Program-made: the position numbers and the translations under genes
Shown: piece by piece, positions 38,171 through 48,034 of the stretch
Layout of the letters: each line of letters starts with the position of its first letter
How positions within the stretch are numbered: the stretch's first letter is position 1
Origin: a virus
Reading direction: 5' to 3' (one strand)
IMG/VR virus record: IMGVR_UViG_3300035670_007545
Span: 1-64,000 of that record
DNA length: 64,000 nt
Notes under the pieces: model-generated
The model's database searches: none
What the model was told of the DNA's origin: nothing
What the model saw: only the letters and a program-made list of their open reading frames with translations

Positions 38171-39175
38171 TTATTCAAAAATTATAGTTTCCTCTTCTTC
38201 CTTTTCAGAAAAAGTAATATCCCCATCCCCAGATAAAATACCATTCCAGTATTGAGAATATTCTTTCTTATACTTTTCAATGGATTCCTTTGTATCTGGC
38301 AAATAACCTTGTGGAACCGCCAATATCTTTCCATCTTTATATGCTATACCAGTGACATGGTTCTTCAATATGGATACTTTTGTCCTAATTGCATAGGAAA
38401 CAGTCCTTCCATTCTTTGTTGCTGTTATATGGTTAATACCAGCATTCTTCTGATTTCCAAATAAGAATATTAATGAAGATGCCAACCATAAAGCCTCACC
38501 ACCTTTTGCTTTGATTGTTGGTTGTCCAAATGGCGAATCTGGTAATTCTACCCAAGGTTGATTGATTACTACCATTGTGTTATGGTAGGGGTATTCTTCT
38601 TTCTTTGATTTTGAAATCCTTGAATGTAATCCCATTCCAACCTTATCTGCAAGAACTGCTGCATTATGCATTTTACCCCCCTTGCCATCATAAGTCATCT
38701 TGCAAGGTATTGATCCAATACTATCAATTAAGAATAAAACAGAATATGGTAAATCCCCCTTTTCCTGGGCATCCAGAATCTCATTGATGAAATCTGTCAT
38801 CTGTTCAATATAATCAAATGAATCATTAAAGATAAAATCACCATCCCATTCACCCTCATCATTAAGTTCAGCATTCAATCCCAATTCAACAGCATGGGTC
38901 CAATTCCACTTCTTTTCTGTAATAATGAATATAGGTAAATGACCTTTCTTTTGGGCGTCGGCTGCTGCCAATATCATTGCTGTTGTCTTACTTGTATTGG
39001 AATGTCCTAAGAACATATTAATACCACCCATTACTGGACCAGGAACACCACAAGCATTATAAAAAGCATCACCACATGAATAATAATCCTCTGGTTTATA
39101 TTTTGTTTTTGTAGAAAACTTTTCCTTGATAGCATCCACACTGGTTTTTGCTACCTTTTTCTTTATTCCTGCCAT
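38171..39175 (-). CDS. uvsX: UvsX/RecA-type recombinase
   Basis: 334 residues. The ATPase core has Walker A GHSNTSKT (57-64), with Ser in a place often held by Gly, an IITEKKWNW segment, Walker B VLFLIDSIGSIP (146-157) and a VVINQPWVELP stretch in the L2 region. GGEALWLASSLIFLF follows the RecA C-core. It pairs homologous single strands and, in T4-type phages, drives recombination-dependent replication and repair together with gp32. It follows the SSB gene across an 85-bp gap with a long hairpin. The acidic C-terminus (EKEEEETIIFE) is typical of phage RecA proteins. Confidence 0.93.
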   Translation of the reverse strand: MAGIKKKVAKTSVDAIKEKFSTKTKYKPEDYYSCGDAFYNACGVPGPVMGGINMFLGHSNTSKTTAMILAAADAQKKGHLPIFIITEKKWNWTHAVELGLNAELNDEGEWDGDFIFNDSFDYIEQMTDFINEILDAQEKGDLPYSVLFLIDSIGSIPCKMTYDGKGGKMHNAAVLADKVGMGLHSRISKSKKEEYPYHNTMVVINQPWVELPDSPFGQPTIKAKGGEALWLASSLIFLFGNQKNAGINHITATKNGRTVSYAIRTKVSILKNHVTGIAYKDGKILAVPQGYLPDTKESIEKYKKEYSQYWNGILSGDGDITFSEKEEEETIIFE

Positions 39176-39191
39176 ATATTTTTTTTGATTT

Positions 39192-39254
39192 TAAAAGAGA
39201 GATTTTTTGCTCAAAGTATTGTTTTATGGTACTTTTTGCAAAAAATCTCTTTTA
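39192..39254 (-). terminator. Long hairpin between SSB and uvsX genes
   Basis: Arms TAAAAGAGAGATTTTTTGC (39192-39210) and GCAAAAAATCTCTTTTA (39238-39254) pair over 17 bp with one two-base bulge. An inner AAAGTA / TACTTT stem extends it. In the minus RNA the stem ends in a U-rich stretch. It may be a leaky terminator or an RNA processing site that sets SSB above UvsX. A cruciform role in DNA is also possible. Confidence 0.6.
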
Positions 39255-39260
39255 GGTTAA

Positions 39261-40118
39261 TTAAAATGGTAATTCATCATCACTATACTCCTCTTCAACA
39301 ACAACACTTGTTTGTTGAACTGTTGCATTTTTAGCAACAGTTGCCCCACCAAATGATGCCTCTGAATTTGAACTATTCAGATAAACATATTTACCTTGGG
39401 AATCATCCCATCTTGGGGATTCACCTCTTGAAATTGCTTCAAGATATTCTAATGGTTTCCTGCTATAAACATCTCTCCATGTTGATTCATCATTTGCCCA
39501 TTTCTTTGCAAGATTCACATCTGTTGATAATGGTGTTGGGTCATCATACATGATTGTTGAAACAGTTGTGTATTCCTTACCTTTTGGACTTTTTGATTTA
39601 ACTAATTCAATAATTAAATCTCTTCCTGTATCCATATCAGATATATCCCCCTTGTTTCTAAAGATTGGAATAATCTTATCAAGAATACCATCTTTCTTGT
39701 AATTGTGCTTGAACCTCCAATATTTTGGCCCATCTTGTTCATTGTCACGGTCAATTACCTTAACAACATAGAATAATTTGGCTTTATAATCTTTTGCCAA
39801 TTCGTCATCATCCTTTCTCTTTGTTGCTTTTAGTGCATTATACACATCAGCCAATGGAGATGCTTCATTGTCATTTCCTGCTGGGTCATAAATCTTTTGG
39901 TAGTAACCACCAACTTGTAATTCATGAAACCAAGCCTCCTTAAAAACAGATGACCCATCTGTTGTAGGTAAAATCCTAATCCTTCTTTGCCCTGTACTTT
40001 CTTTGTCATTTAACAATAATGTAAAATAACGTTTCATTCTGTCTTCCTGTGATAATTTTTGGGAATCCCCTTTTTGGTTTTTTTCATACTGCGCCATTAT
40101 GGCATCTAAATTCGACAT
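39261..40118 (-). CDS. 32: Single-stranded DNA-binding protein, gp32-like
   Basis: 285 residues from the ATG at 40118 (MSNLDAIMAQYEKN). An in-frame ATG at 40148 would add ten residues (MKHCKQKLYN) and cannot be excluded. It has the phage SSB layout: a basic N-terminal region, an OB-fold core with RRIRILPTTDGSSVFKEAWF, KLFYVVKVIDRDNEQDGPKY and WRFKHNYKKDGILDKI, and an acidic tail EEEYSDDELPF that binds partner proteins. Unlike T4 gp32 no Cys/His zinc site is evident in the core. It coats single strands at the fork and assists UvsX. It is flanked by terminator-like hairpins on both sides. Confidence 0.88.
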   Translation of the reverse strand: MSNLDAIMAQYEKNQKGDSQKLSQEDRMKRYFTLLLNDKESTGQRRIRILPTTDGSSVFKEAWFHELQVGGYYQKIYDPAGNDNEASPLADVYNALKATKRKDDDELAKDYKAKLFYVVKVIDRDNEQDGPKYWRFKHNYKKDGILDKIIPIFRNKGDISDMDTGRDLIIELVKSKSPKGKEYTTVSTIMYDDPTPLSTDVNLAKKWANDESTWRDVYSRKPLEYLEAISRGESPRWDDSQGKYVYLNSSNSEASFGGATVAKNATVQQTSVVVEEEYSDDELPF

Positions 40119-40182
40119 ATTATATAGTTTTTGTTTACAATGCTTCAACTCTACAATGATAGGTAAGTTTAAAGGAAAAAAA

Positions 40183-40206
40183 AAGGGGTGTTACCCCCTT
40201 TTTCTA
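40183..40206 (-). terminator. Rho-independent terminator
   Basis: The minus strand reads AAAAAGGGGGTAACACCCC followed by a T-run. The stem is GGGG/CCCC extended by A-T pairs. It lies 18 bp after the stop of the gene at 40224 and separates the structural unit 41151-40224 from the SSB gene. Confidence 0.85.
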
Positions 40207-40223
40207 AAAAAAATATTAATTAC

Positions 40224-40952
40224 TTAAAATCTATTTTTATACCCTTGATTACTATTAAAATCATCATCTTCACCTTCATCATCTGTTGGGAAAAAAGTAT
40301 CTTTAATCTCATTTGGATTAATATTTGTAACATCATCAGATGTCAAAACATATTCATTTTTTCCACTCTTTTCCATTTCAACTTGTTTATCATCAAAAAA
40401 TTGGGATAACTTTTGATTAAAAGGATAAGAATCATATGTCCTTAATTCAAGTTTTTCCTCTGGAGTTTTTTCTCTATATTTTTCCACTTTGGAATCTATG
40501 GCATTCAATTTATCAAAAATACCATCCATTGTTGCCAACTTCTGCTCCAATTTATCAATCTGGGCAAACAAATTATCAAAATATTCATTCTGTTTTGTTT
40601 CCATGTTCTTCTGGCTTGAAACCAAATCTGTAATATCCAATTCTTCTGAATCTTCATCACCTTCTTTACTATCACCCTCATCATCAATAACTGTAACATC
40701 ATCATCAGCTTCAACATCTATTGGTTGGGGATTTGCAGCACTTAAAGGGTCTTCACCCCCACCTGGAGGTATTGGAGAAACTTCACCTGGGGGTGTCATA
40801 GGTGCATTAGGCATTGGTGCAGCATTGGGGTCTGACATAGGGTCACCTAAAGGTGGTGGGGGTGCATCCTGCTCTGTAATATACCTATTTATTTTGTGGT
40901 ATCTATTAATTTCATTTAATATTCTCTGATCTATTTTCATTTTATTAATCAT
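40224..40952 (-). CDS. Acidic Pro-rich coiled-coil protein, possible virion scaffold
   Basis: 242 residues. The N-terminus has a helix MKIDQRILNEINRYHKINRY. Next comes a Pro/Gly-rich, low-complexity stretch (about 28-75) and an acidic segment (DVEADDDVTVIDDEGDSKEG). A coiled-coil region of about 70 residues follows (SSQKNMETKQNEYFDNLFAQ, IDKLEQKL), ending in an acidic tail DDEGEDDDFNSNQ. No family is recognised. The start overlaps the upstream small gene by 8 bp. Composition suggests a scaffold, tail chaperone or fibre-hinge protein. The TATTTATA unit it belongs to points to late expression. Confidence 0.6.
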   Translation of the reverse strand: MINKMKIDQRILNEINRYHKINRYITEQDAPPPPLGDPMSDPNAAPMPNAPMTPPGEVSPIPPGGGEDPLSAANPQPIDVEADDDVTVIDDEGDSKEGDEDSEELDITDLVSSQKNMETKQNEYFDNLFAQIDKLEQKLATMDGIFDKLNAIDSKVEKYREKTPEEKLELRTYDSYPFNQKLSQFFDDKQVEMEKSGKNEYVLTSDDVTNINPNEIKDTFFPTDDEGEDDDFNSNQGYKNRF

Positions 40953-41151
40953 TTAACAATTCTTTTATACCCCCATGAGTTTTAACCTTAACTTGTCTAT
41001 TCACTGTTTTAGTTTCAGTTCTTTCTATTAAACCATCTTTCTCCTTAACAACATAGCATTCTCCTGTAATTAAGTCACATACTTCTTTTGACCCATCATC
41101 CAATGTTTGTTGTGTTGTTGATTTTAAGTAGTTATTCAAATTTTCAATCAT
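40945..41151 (-). CDS. Small hypothetical protein
   Basis: 68 residues: MIENLNNYLKSTTQQTLDDG, a CDLITGEC pair (two Cys six residues apart) and a basic C-terminal half (RQVKVKTHGGIKELLND). It has its own TATTTATA box 16 nt upstream and an overlap with the next gene, which supports it as a real gene. No function can be assigned. Confidence 0.6.
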   Translation of the reverse strand: MIENLNNYLKSTTQQTLDDGSKEVCDLITGECYVVKEKDGLIERTETKTVNRQVKVKTHGGIKELLND

Positions 41152-41167
41152 GTCAATTTATTTTACA

Positions 41168-41175
41168 TATAAATA
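41168..41175 (-). promoter_or_regulatory. Candidate late promoter box TATTTATA
   Basis: The minus strand reads GATATATTTATATGTAAAAT with the core ending 16 nt before the ATG at 41151. It lies in a 52-bp gap after the giant hub gene. A weak ATTTTGA/TCAAAAT stem (41183-41200) just upstream may end the hub transcript. Confidence 0.6.
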
Positions 41176-41203
41176 TATCAATATTTTGAATTATCAAAAT
41201 AAT

Positions 41204-44200
41204 TTACTCCAATTTTGGGTGTAAAATTAATTTTGTATAATTTGTCCACCAATATTTAATATTTAATAATTTGTTTTCATTTGAAACTATACCCCCAATT
41301 ATATCATTCTCTTCAATTTTTTGATTTCCCTTGCTAAAATTGGAACTATTTTCAATTGAATCTCTAATAGTTTTTTCAGTTATTTTGTAAATATTTGCTT
41401 CTGTTTGCCCAGATTCTGCAATAAACTTAAAGCCAGTATAAGGAATTTTATTAGGGTTTCTATCTATCTTTAAACTCACAGCTATTGTATATGTATCTCC
41501 TGAATTAACCTTAACATCAAAAAATGAAATAACTGGTGCACTATCTAGTATATATAATCTCACCAAGGTATCTTCTATGGTTTTATTCATTGCATCCAAA
41601 TATAATAATTCTTTTGGATTATTTGCCTCAAAAAACATATCAAGAACATATGGTAAAGTATATTCTGGTTCTGCTGGTGTTCTTACAATTTTAATATTAT
41701 TATAGGTATATTCACACACTCTATTTAATTTAGCACCCTCTGACTTATTCCTAGCACTAACATATAATTCCTTTTGGTCTTCTGTAAGTTTTGCTGGGGG
41801 TGTCAAAGCCTTTAATGATGCATTTGCATCTGCAAATTTTTTATCCAATTTGGCATAAAATTTATTCTTATATAATCTATCAAAATTTTGGGCAGCATCA
41901 AGGTTTGTATTATTACTTAAAGCCTGATTATATAACCAATCTATAATATAAAATTTAACAAAACTTTCACTTTTGTCACCCTCCAAACTAGAAAATTTAG
42001 TCATAAAAGGAATTACATAAATACTCATAAATTGAATATATAATTCAATTGATTTGAAAATAGCAAAAGGTGTTTTTATCTTATCATTTTCATTACTAGT
42101 TGCACAAAAGTATAATGGTTGTCCTCCATTATAAGATGAAATTTCCCCCTTATTATAAGTTAACCACACATTTCCAAAATTATTATGATTTGCCTTAAAA
42201 CCATCTTTTTCATAAGATGCCAAATAACTAATAAGGTATATATAGTCTGCCAATTTCTTATCTGGAACCAATGAATTTATCATTGTATGAATTTGTGTGG
42301 CTGATGAATAAACTATTAATTCTTCTGTAGTTTGTTCATATTCAGAATAACCTGAATATAAGTAGTTACTACACTCACTTGAATTTGTTTGTTTTGAACC
42401 TTGTGTTTGTGTGTTATTTGTTGCAGTAGCTTCTTCATTTTTATCATTAACAATAGATTTTGCAAAATTGCTTTCAATCTTTGTTAATAAGTTCTCATTA
42501 ATACTTGTGAGGTATGTATCTGTGCTTGGAGGTGAATAAATACTTTGTCTAACACCTGTGAATGTTGTTTCAAATGAACCTGGTGCAATATTATGTGAAA
42601 CTTCTGTAATAAAATAAGGACCCCCAAACATAGGAACATGTTCCAAATTGAAATACATTGTTGGTTGTATCAATGCATTGCCCATACAGTTAATTGTTGA
42701 CTTGTAACTCAAGTTCTTATACAAATTAAATAATGACACACTTTGTGTTGCCACCCCCCTATTTGATGATGAATTTCTTAAAGCCTCCTGTTGAATTAAT
42801 GATTCAAGAGTTGCTGTACCACTATTCTGATCAACTTGTATGCCATAGAATATTGCTTGATTTCTAATCCCTGCATCTACCAAGAAACTAACACATTTAT
42901 TTGATTGTGACCAATCTTTCTTATTTGTCTGGTCCTCCAAGAAAGGTATCTTAGATGGTTTTAACATATCAATAGCATCATCACCATATCTAAAATCTTT
43001 TGGTCCAGCTGGGGTTGTTGACCCCCTACCAGAATATATACAAACAAGTTTTGGTCCTGATTTTCTATAATCAACATCAGAATAATTCCCCCAGACATCA
43101 TTTGCTATTTCTGTTGCAGTACCAATAACTTCATTAATATCATCATTTGCTGATAATGCCCCATAAAAATTAACATAAGATGGCATTGGCAAAACATTAA
43201 AATTATTTTTAACCAAAATTCCACCAATAAAATTAAAGACAGGGGTTTTTAAGTTTGTTCTTGTTCCAATAAAAATCTTCTTTAAATCAAAAATATCAAC
43301 ATAATACAAATCACCTATGTTCCTATTACCCCTATCCAAGAATATTACATCTTCAAATAATGTACGAGTTGTATATTCACTACCAGATATCCATTTATCA
43401 TTTATGGCTTTAAATGTTTCATATAAATCATATTTTGAAAACTTGCTATCCAATCCTGAATTTATCTCATTAATTTCAACAATATCAATATTATTTATTT
43501 CCCTCTCCAATAAGGATAATGTCTGATTCACATTGTCTTCCAAGAATGTATCCAATGCTTTTTGGTTATTATCCATCAGTATTAAGAATTGTTCCCTTGT
43601 AATGTTTGGATTTTTTAATTTTTGTGTTGCATATATCTTTATTGGTTTTGCAAGTGCAATGATATTCTCTGATGAAAACTCAATATTATTATCAATAAAG
43701 AAATCTGTAATATATGAACCAGTATTCTTATATGTCAAAGATTCAATGGTGGAGAATCCAACATGTAATCTTAATGTTTCCCAAGCAGGGGCATTTGTTA
43801 ATTCTGATGATTGAAGTGATATGTTATTTGGTAAAGTGTTTGCAACATATCCTTTGAACCTTTTCTGATTCTCTATGGTTGACCTCCCCCCTAAATGACT
43901 TATCAATGAATTATATTCATATCTATCATATTGTGTTGGATTTCCATACTTAAACAAAACATCATAACTCAAAAACCCATCCAAAAATTCTCTAATATTT
44001 TGGAATTGATAATCTGCTGTTTTATTGTAAAAATCAGTATCATTCAAATTACTATAATTAGATGGGACTTCCATCAAATTTCTATATAATAATTGGAAAT
44101 TTCTATATGCTGCCACAGGATTTCCATATTCCAATCCAACCAAATTTATCTGATCTTTGTTTTCATTTATGTCATAAATTGATTTGCTAAAATCCAAAAA

Positions 44201-47200
44201 CTCATTCTCAAATAAATTTAATGTGTCATAATCAAAAACAGAAAACATATCCTCAATTGAGGCATAATCCCCAGAACTTAAGATTGAAAATGAACTAATG
44301 TCTTTCTTTCTATTCAAATATTCTGTCGGTAAAGGCTTTTTCAAGTTTTTAAATGTAAATGAATTAAATGTATCTTGCATTGTGACATTAACAGCACCAT
44401 TATGTGCAACATCCAATAATTCATCCAAAGAAGAATAATAAATATCTGAACTATTTTTTAAAAAATTATTATCAGTAATATTATTATTTGTTGATGGTAA
44501 AATATAATATTTTGATGTTAAACTAAAGTTAACATCCTCACAATAATCACTAAATGTGGAACTATCATATATATTTTTTGGCACTAAAGTTGTATAACAA
44601 TTAAATGTCAATCCACTCTTTTCAAAACTAAATGATTTAAGCACTTTTAAACCCCTCTTTTCATTTACATTCAATTCATTATTTGTAAATCCAGAGAATA
44701 AATCATACCCATTCAAGAATGCATTGTAATCATTCATCATAACTGGATAAAACCCAACATTCACATTATTATCAGATTTAAGGGATATAGTTTGATTTCC
44801 ATTTATGATATACTGGAAATTTTCATTTGCATTATAATTTGACTTATAATCAAAGTCTTTCCATACATCATCCAAAAAGTCATCCCCTGTCTTAACATAA
44901 TTCTTATATCTATGCCAAATGGATCCATATTTCAATATCCAAGCATATGGTAACTTATGTAAAGCAGAGTACTTTATGAAGGTTGAAAAAACGTGTCCAT
45001 TCTTCTCACTTTGCCCCCTGGTGATAAAAAAATCAGTAAGTGGGGATAAGGGTAGGCTATTCAAAAAAAGATAAGCAGAAGCAATATATGGATGTTTTTC
45101 ACCTATCCTCCACTTGCTAACTCCAAGTTGGATTGCATTTGTAAAGATAGGTGTGTTAATTAATGCTCTAAATTGGTTTGATGAAAAATTATCCTGGAAT
45201 ATTTGCCCATATGTTGCCCCACCTTGTGATGCAAAAAACTTAAATGGTCTATTTGTTACAACCTGATTATATTCCTTAAAATTTGTAATCACATTCCTTT
45301 TTTGATTGAAAAGAATTGTATTCTTTGTATCAAATTTATTTGGAAATAAATTGATTAAATTATCATTAACCCATATTGGATCTGTAAAAGGATATGTGAA
45401 ATTTATGCTATTTTCAGTTGGTGCTTTCTGTATTACATCTGTAATTGTTTTGACATTACCCTCATTCAAATTATTTGAGAACTTATCTGTTGTTAATTTA
45501 AATTCACTTATATCATATATCTTGCTTGGGGTATCTAATAAGTCACTTATATACCTTGAATTTGGTACTCCATCCAGATATTTATTATACCTTTCTGAAA
45601 CACCTCCTGACATTTCTTCCAGAAATTCCTTATAGTTATCATAATCCAACCCCCCTTCTGAAAATAATATATTCTTTAATTGTTGGATAAAAATTATGGA
45701 ATTTGTCTTTAATGTATTACTTATATTCTTAAATTCATTTTCCTTTATCAATAAACCAATTCTTTTATCCTTTTCATAAATGGCTGAAAACCCTGAATGG
45801 TATGATGCTAAAACAAGTCTATCCCATAATTCATAAAAGAATTTAACATTTGTTGTTAACTCATATGGTAAAGTGGCAAAGGGGTATTCTATTGTATTTG
45901 GAACATAACTATTCCTAATTGTCTTATCTAAATCAAGTGCATCCTTTGGGGAGGGGGTTTCCAAACGTTTGGAATAACCATTTATATATTCCTCAACAAA
46001 TTCAACTTCAGGCCATTTACTATAATTAAATCCCTTTGTAGCATTAACAATAGATGGGTCTCCTGGATATATTAATTCATATTTATTTGCTTCCTTCTTA
46101 TCATTTGTATAAAACACAGAAGGCCAAGGAAATACAATTTTATCATTTTCATTATCATCACGTTGACTATTATCATCAACTGCAATTTTATCATTACCTA
46201 ATACTGCATTTTTTCTATCAGTATCAAGTCTAACATTCCAGGCTGAACTATGAACATCTTCCATCAATCTAAGGAATCCTTCTGTTGTTGCCATAATTAC
46301 TGCAACAACATTTTTAATTGTTGGCTTAAACCCAATTCCTGTTTCCTTTTTCTCAATCTTTAATGCCAACTCCTCTGATAAGGCTTTTTCAAGTGCATTT
46401 AATTCATTAATGAATTTTGATTCCATTATATTCCTTTCATTAATAAAATTTGTAATATTGAAAACTGGAGTGGTTTTTGATTCACCTGATAATGTATATT
46501 TGTAATATATAGTACTTTCAATTCTACTACGGCAAATTTCTTCAGTTAAATTTTCAACTTCAATTGGCGAAATGGATTTGTTCTTTGATTTATAAGTCTC
46601 ACACCAATTAATATCAGGATTGGTAACATGAAACAAATCATAATTTATATTGTTAGCAATAGGTAATGTTCCATAAATTCCAAAAGTGGGATTATCATTT
46701 AATTCAGCTGTATATTTTGATATTATGGTTTTTAAATCACTTTCAACCAAAAATAACCTTCCATCCTTAATATTGTCAATCAATTCTTTTTTAACACCAA
46801 ATATAACATCAGTTGCATTATTTAAAATAATTGGTCTTGTATCCAAGTATTTGTTAAACCAAGACCTAAGATTACCCCTAATTTCCTGGTAATAATTGGC
46901 AAGAAATTTCTTATACCTTTTCCCATCTGTTAACTTCTGAACATCAACCTTATTCAATGAGTTCAAGACATTCTGCTCAAACATCTCAAGTTTGTATGTT
47001 AATTCAGTTAATGTTAATTCAGGAAAATTAGCATCAATTAAACCCTTTGATTTATAATCCTTATATACTTCTATTATCTTCTGATAACCAAGTTGGGTAT
47101 TCACCTCAAAATTAGTTGTATCCTCAAGTGAAACTTGAGTTTGATTATCTGTTTGAGTAATTATATTATTGACTTGAGATGCTGTTAAATTTGAAACGTT

Positions 47201-47977
47201 TGTAATATTTGATTGACTTATCTTATATTTTTTTGAATACATATTTGGACAAGCAATCAAATGCCCAACACTTATGTCAGATAACACATTATACTTAAAT
47301 CCAAGAAACTCCAAAGTAACTGTATAATCTCCATTATTTGCATTATAAGATGCATTAAACTTCAATAAAACTAATTCATACCTAACAGCCTTTCCATAAT
47401 ATCCTTTAATGGTCAAATAAAATGGGGGGTAAGGTAAATTGAAGAATGCTGCATATGGTGATTCATTTCCTAAACTAAACAATGCTCTCCCTTGAACATC
47501 TTCCATAATAACTGTAACGGTTGGTACAAAAGATGAATTTGTCCTAATAGCAATACTCTTTATACCAAATAATGTATTATCTTCAATATTAGTAGCATAA
47601 TTTAATGTATAAGTTTCATTGTTCTCCTTTACTTGTTTGGAGTTCTGTTGATTTTTCCCTCCATTTTCAGTTAAAGAATCTTTTCCAGTAATTTCATCAT
47701 AATATCCAGATGTAAAATAATTATCTTTAGTATTTGGTTTCAAGAAATTTAATGTAGCAATATTCACATTCCTAACATTATCATTAACTGGACCCCCAAC
47801 CAATAGTTTTGTTCTTGGAATCAACTTTGTTTCCAGATTGGCATACATAACAAAGTCTTCAGGTATTACTGCCCTGTCAATAACTTCCCCAGTATTTGTA
47901 ATTACCTTGTTGGGGTCTATATATATAACATTCTGATAATCATATATAACATGTACATCACCTTGCTCATTTGCCAT
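41204..47977 (-). CDS. Giant baseplate hub protein with possible C-terminal lytic domain
   Basis: 2257 residues. The N-terminus has a hub-like beta region: VTVIMEDVQGRALFSLGN, LPYPPFYLTIKGYYGKAVRY and GDYTVTLEFLGFKYNVLSD. Near residue 1786 the motif GGPYFITEVSHNIAPGSFET resembles the closing barrel of gp27/gpD-type hubs (FxVxxVxHxIxxGxxxT). From about 1890 the segment YLASYEKDGFKANHNNFGNV has the E-x2-GF ... N-x-FG look of a lysozyme or transglycosylase-like domain, so it may be a cell-puncturing module. The long middle is Asn/Tyr-rich with no motif recognised. It lies directly downstream of TnpB and the gp53/tube-cap genes. Hub identity is an inference. Confidence 0.7.
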   Translation of the reverse strand: MANEQGDVHVIYDYQNVIYIDPNKVITNTGEVIDRAVIPEDFVMYANLETKLIPRTKLLVGGPVNDNVRNVNIATLNFLKPNTKDNYFTSGYYDEITGKDSLTENGGKNQQNSKQVKENNETYTLNYATNIEDNTLFGIKSIAIRTNSSFVPTVTVIMEDVQGRALFSLGNESPYAAFFNLPYPPFYLTIKGYYGKAVRYELVLLKFNASYNANNGDYTVTLEFLGFKYNVLSDISVGHLIACPNMYSKKYKISQSNITNVSNLTASQVNNIITQTDNQTQVSLEDTTNFEVNTQLGYQKIIEVYKDYKSKGLIDANFPELTLTELTYKLEMFEQNVLNSLNKVDVQKLTDGKRYKKFLANYYQEIRGNLRSWFNKYLDTRPIILNNATDVIFGVKKELIDNIKDGRLFLVESDLKTIISKYTAELNDNPTFGIYGTLPIANNINYDLFHVTNPDINWCETYKSKNKSISPIEVENLTEEICRSRIESTIYYKYTLSGESKTTPVFNITNFINERNIMESKFINELNALEKALSEELALKIEKKETGIGFKPTIKNVVAVIMATTEGFLRLMEDVHSSAWNVRLDTDRKNAVLGNDKIAVDDNSQRDDNENDKIVFPWPSVFYTNDKKEANKYELIYPGDPSIVNATKGFNYSKWPEVEFVEEYINGYSKRLETPSPKDALDLDKTIRNSYVPNTIEYPFATLPYELTTNVKFFYELWDRLVLASYHSGFSAIYEKDKRIGLLIKENEFKNISNTLKTNSIIFIQQLKNILFSEGGLDYDNYKEFLEEMSGGVSERYNKYLDGVPNSRYISDLLDTPSKIYDISEFKLTTDKFSNNLNEGNVKTITDVIQKAPTENSINFTYPFTDPIWVNDNLINLFPNKFDTKNTILFNQKRNVITNFKEYNQVVTNRPFKFFASQGGATYGQIFQDNFSSNQFRALINTPIFTNAIQLGVSKWRIGEKHPYIASAYLFLNSLPLSPLTDFFITRGQSEKNGHVFSTFIKYSALHKLPYAWILKYGSIWHRYKNYVKTGDDFLDDVWKDFDYKSNYNANENFQYIINGNQTISLKSDNNVNVGFYPVMMNDYNAFLNGYDLFSGFTNNELNVNEKRGLKVLKSFSFEKSGLTFNCYTTLVPKNIYDSSTFSDYCEDVNFSLTSKYYILPSTNNNITDNNFLKNSSDIYYSSLDELLDVAHNGAVNVTMQDTFNSFTFKNLKKPLPTEYLNRKKDISSFSILSSGDYASIEDMFSVFDYDTLNLFENEFLDFSKSIYDINENKDQINLVGLEYGNPVAAYRNFQLLYRNLMEVPSNYSNLNDTDFYNKTADYQFQNIREFLDGFLSYDVLFKYGNPTQYDRYEYNSLISHLGGRSTIENQKRFKGYVANTLPNNISLQSSELTNAPAWETLRLHVGFSTIESLTYKNTGSYITDFFIDNNIEFSSENIIALAKPIKIYATQKLKNPNITREQFLILMDNNQKALDTFLEDNVNQTLSLLEREINNIDIVEINEINSGLDSKFSKYDLYETFKAINDKWISGSEYTTRTLFEDVIFLDRGNRNIGDLYYVDIFDLKKIFIGTRTNLKTPVFNFIGGILVKNNFNVLPMPSYVNFYGALSANDDINEVIGTATEIANDVWGNYSDVDYRKSGPKLVCIYSGRGSTTPAGPKDFRYGDDAIDMLKPSKIPFLEDQTNKKDWSQSNKCVSFLVDAGIRNQAIFYGIQVDQNSGTATLESLIQQEALRNSSSNRGVATQSVSLFNLYKNLSYKSTINCMGNALIQPTMYFNLEHVPMFGGPYFITEVSHNIAPGSFETTFTGVRQSIYSPPSTDTYLTSINENLLTKIESNFAKSIVNDKNEEATATNNTQTQGSKQTNSSECSNYLYSGYSEYEQTTEELIVYSSATQIHTMINSLVPDKKLADYIYLISYLASYEKDGFKANHNNFGNVWLTYNKGEISSYNGGQPLYFCATSNENDKIKTPFAIFKSIELYIQFMSIYVIPFMTKFSSLEGDKSESFVKFYIIDWLYNQALSNNTNLDAAQNFDRLYKNKFYAKLDKKFADANASLKALTPPAKLTEDQKELYVSARNKSEGAKLNRVCEYTYNNIKIVRTPAEPEYTLPYVLDMFFEANNPKELLYLDAMNKTIEDTLVRLYILDSAPVISFFDVKVNSGDTYTIAVSLKIDRNPNKIPYTGFKFIAESGQTEANIYKITEKTIRDSIENSSNFSKGNQKIEENDIIGGIVSNENKLLNIKYWWTNYTKLILHPKLE

Positions 47978-47986
47978 ATTGAACTA

Positions 47987-48034
47987 CCCACAAACTATAG
48001 ATTTGCGGGATTCTGAAATTTAAGTATTCAGAAT
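47987..48034 (-). other. Subterminal hairpins at tnpB 3' end (right-end / guide RNA candidate)
   Basis: Two hairpins follow each other: CCCACAAA/TTTGCGGG with one mismatch (47987-48009) and ATTCTGAA/TTCAGAAT (48010-48034), the latter containing the tnpB stop. IS200/IS605-type elements have imperfect palindromes at the right end, and the guide RNA of TnpB comes from the same 3' region. Exact element boundaries cannot be read from one copy. Confidence 0.5.

Noticed and set aside
40119-40148. Sigma70-like TTGAAG / TATAAT pair upstream of the SSB gene
   Set aside because: The TATAAT touches the ATG at 40118, so RNA would start inside the gene. Host promoters in Bacteroidota also use a different consensus.
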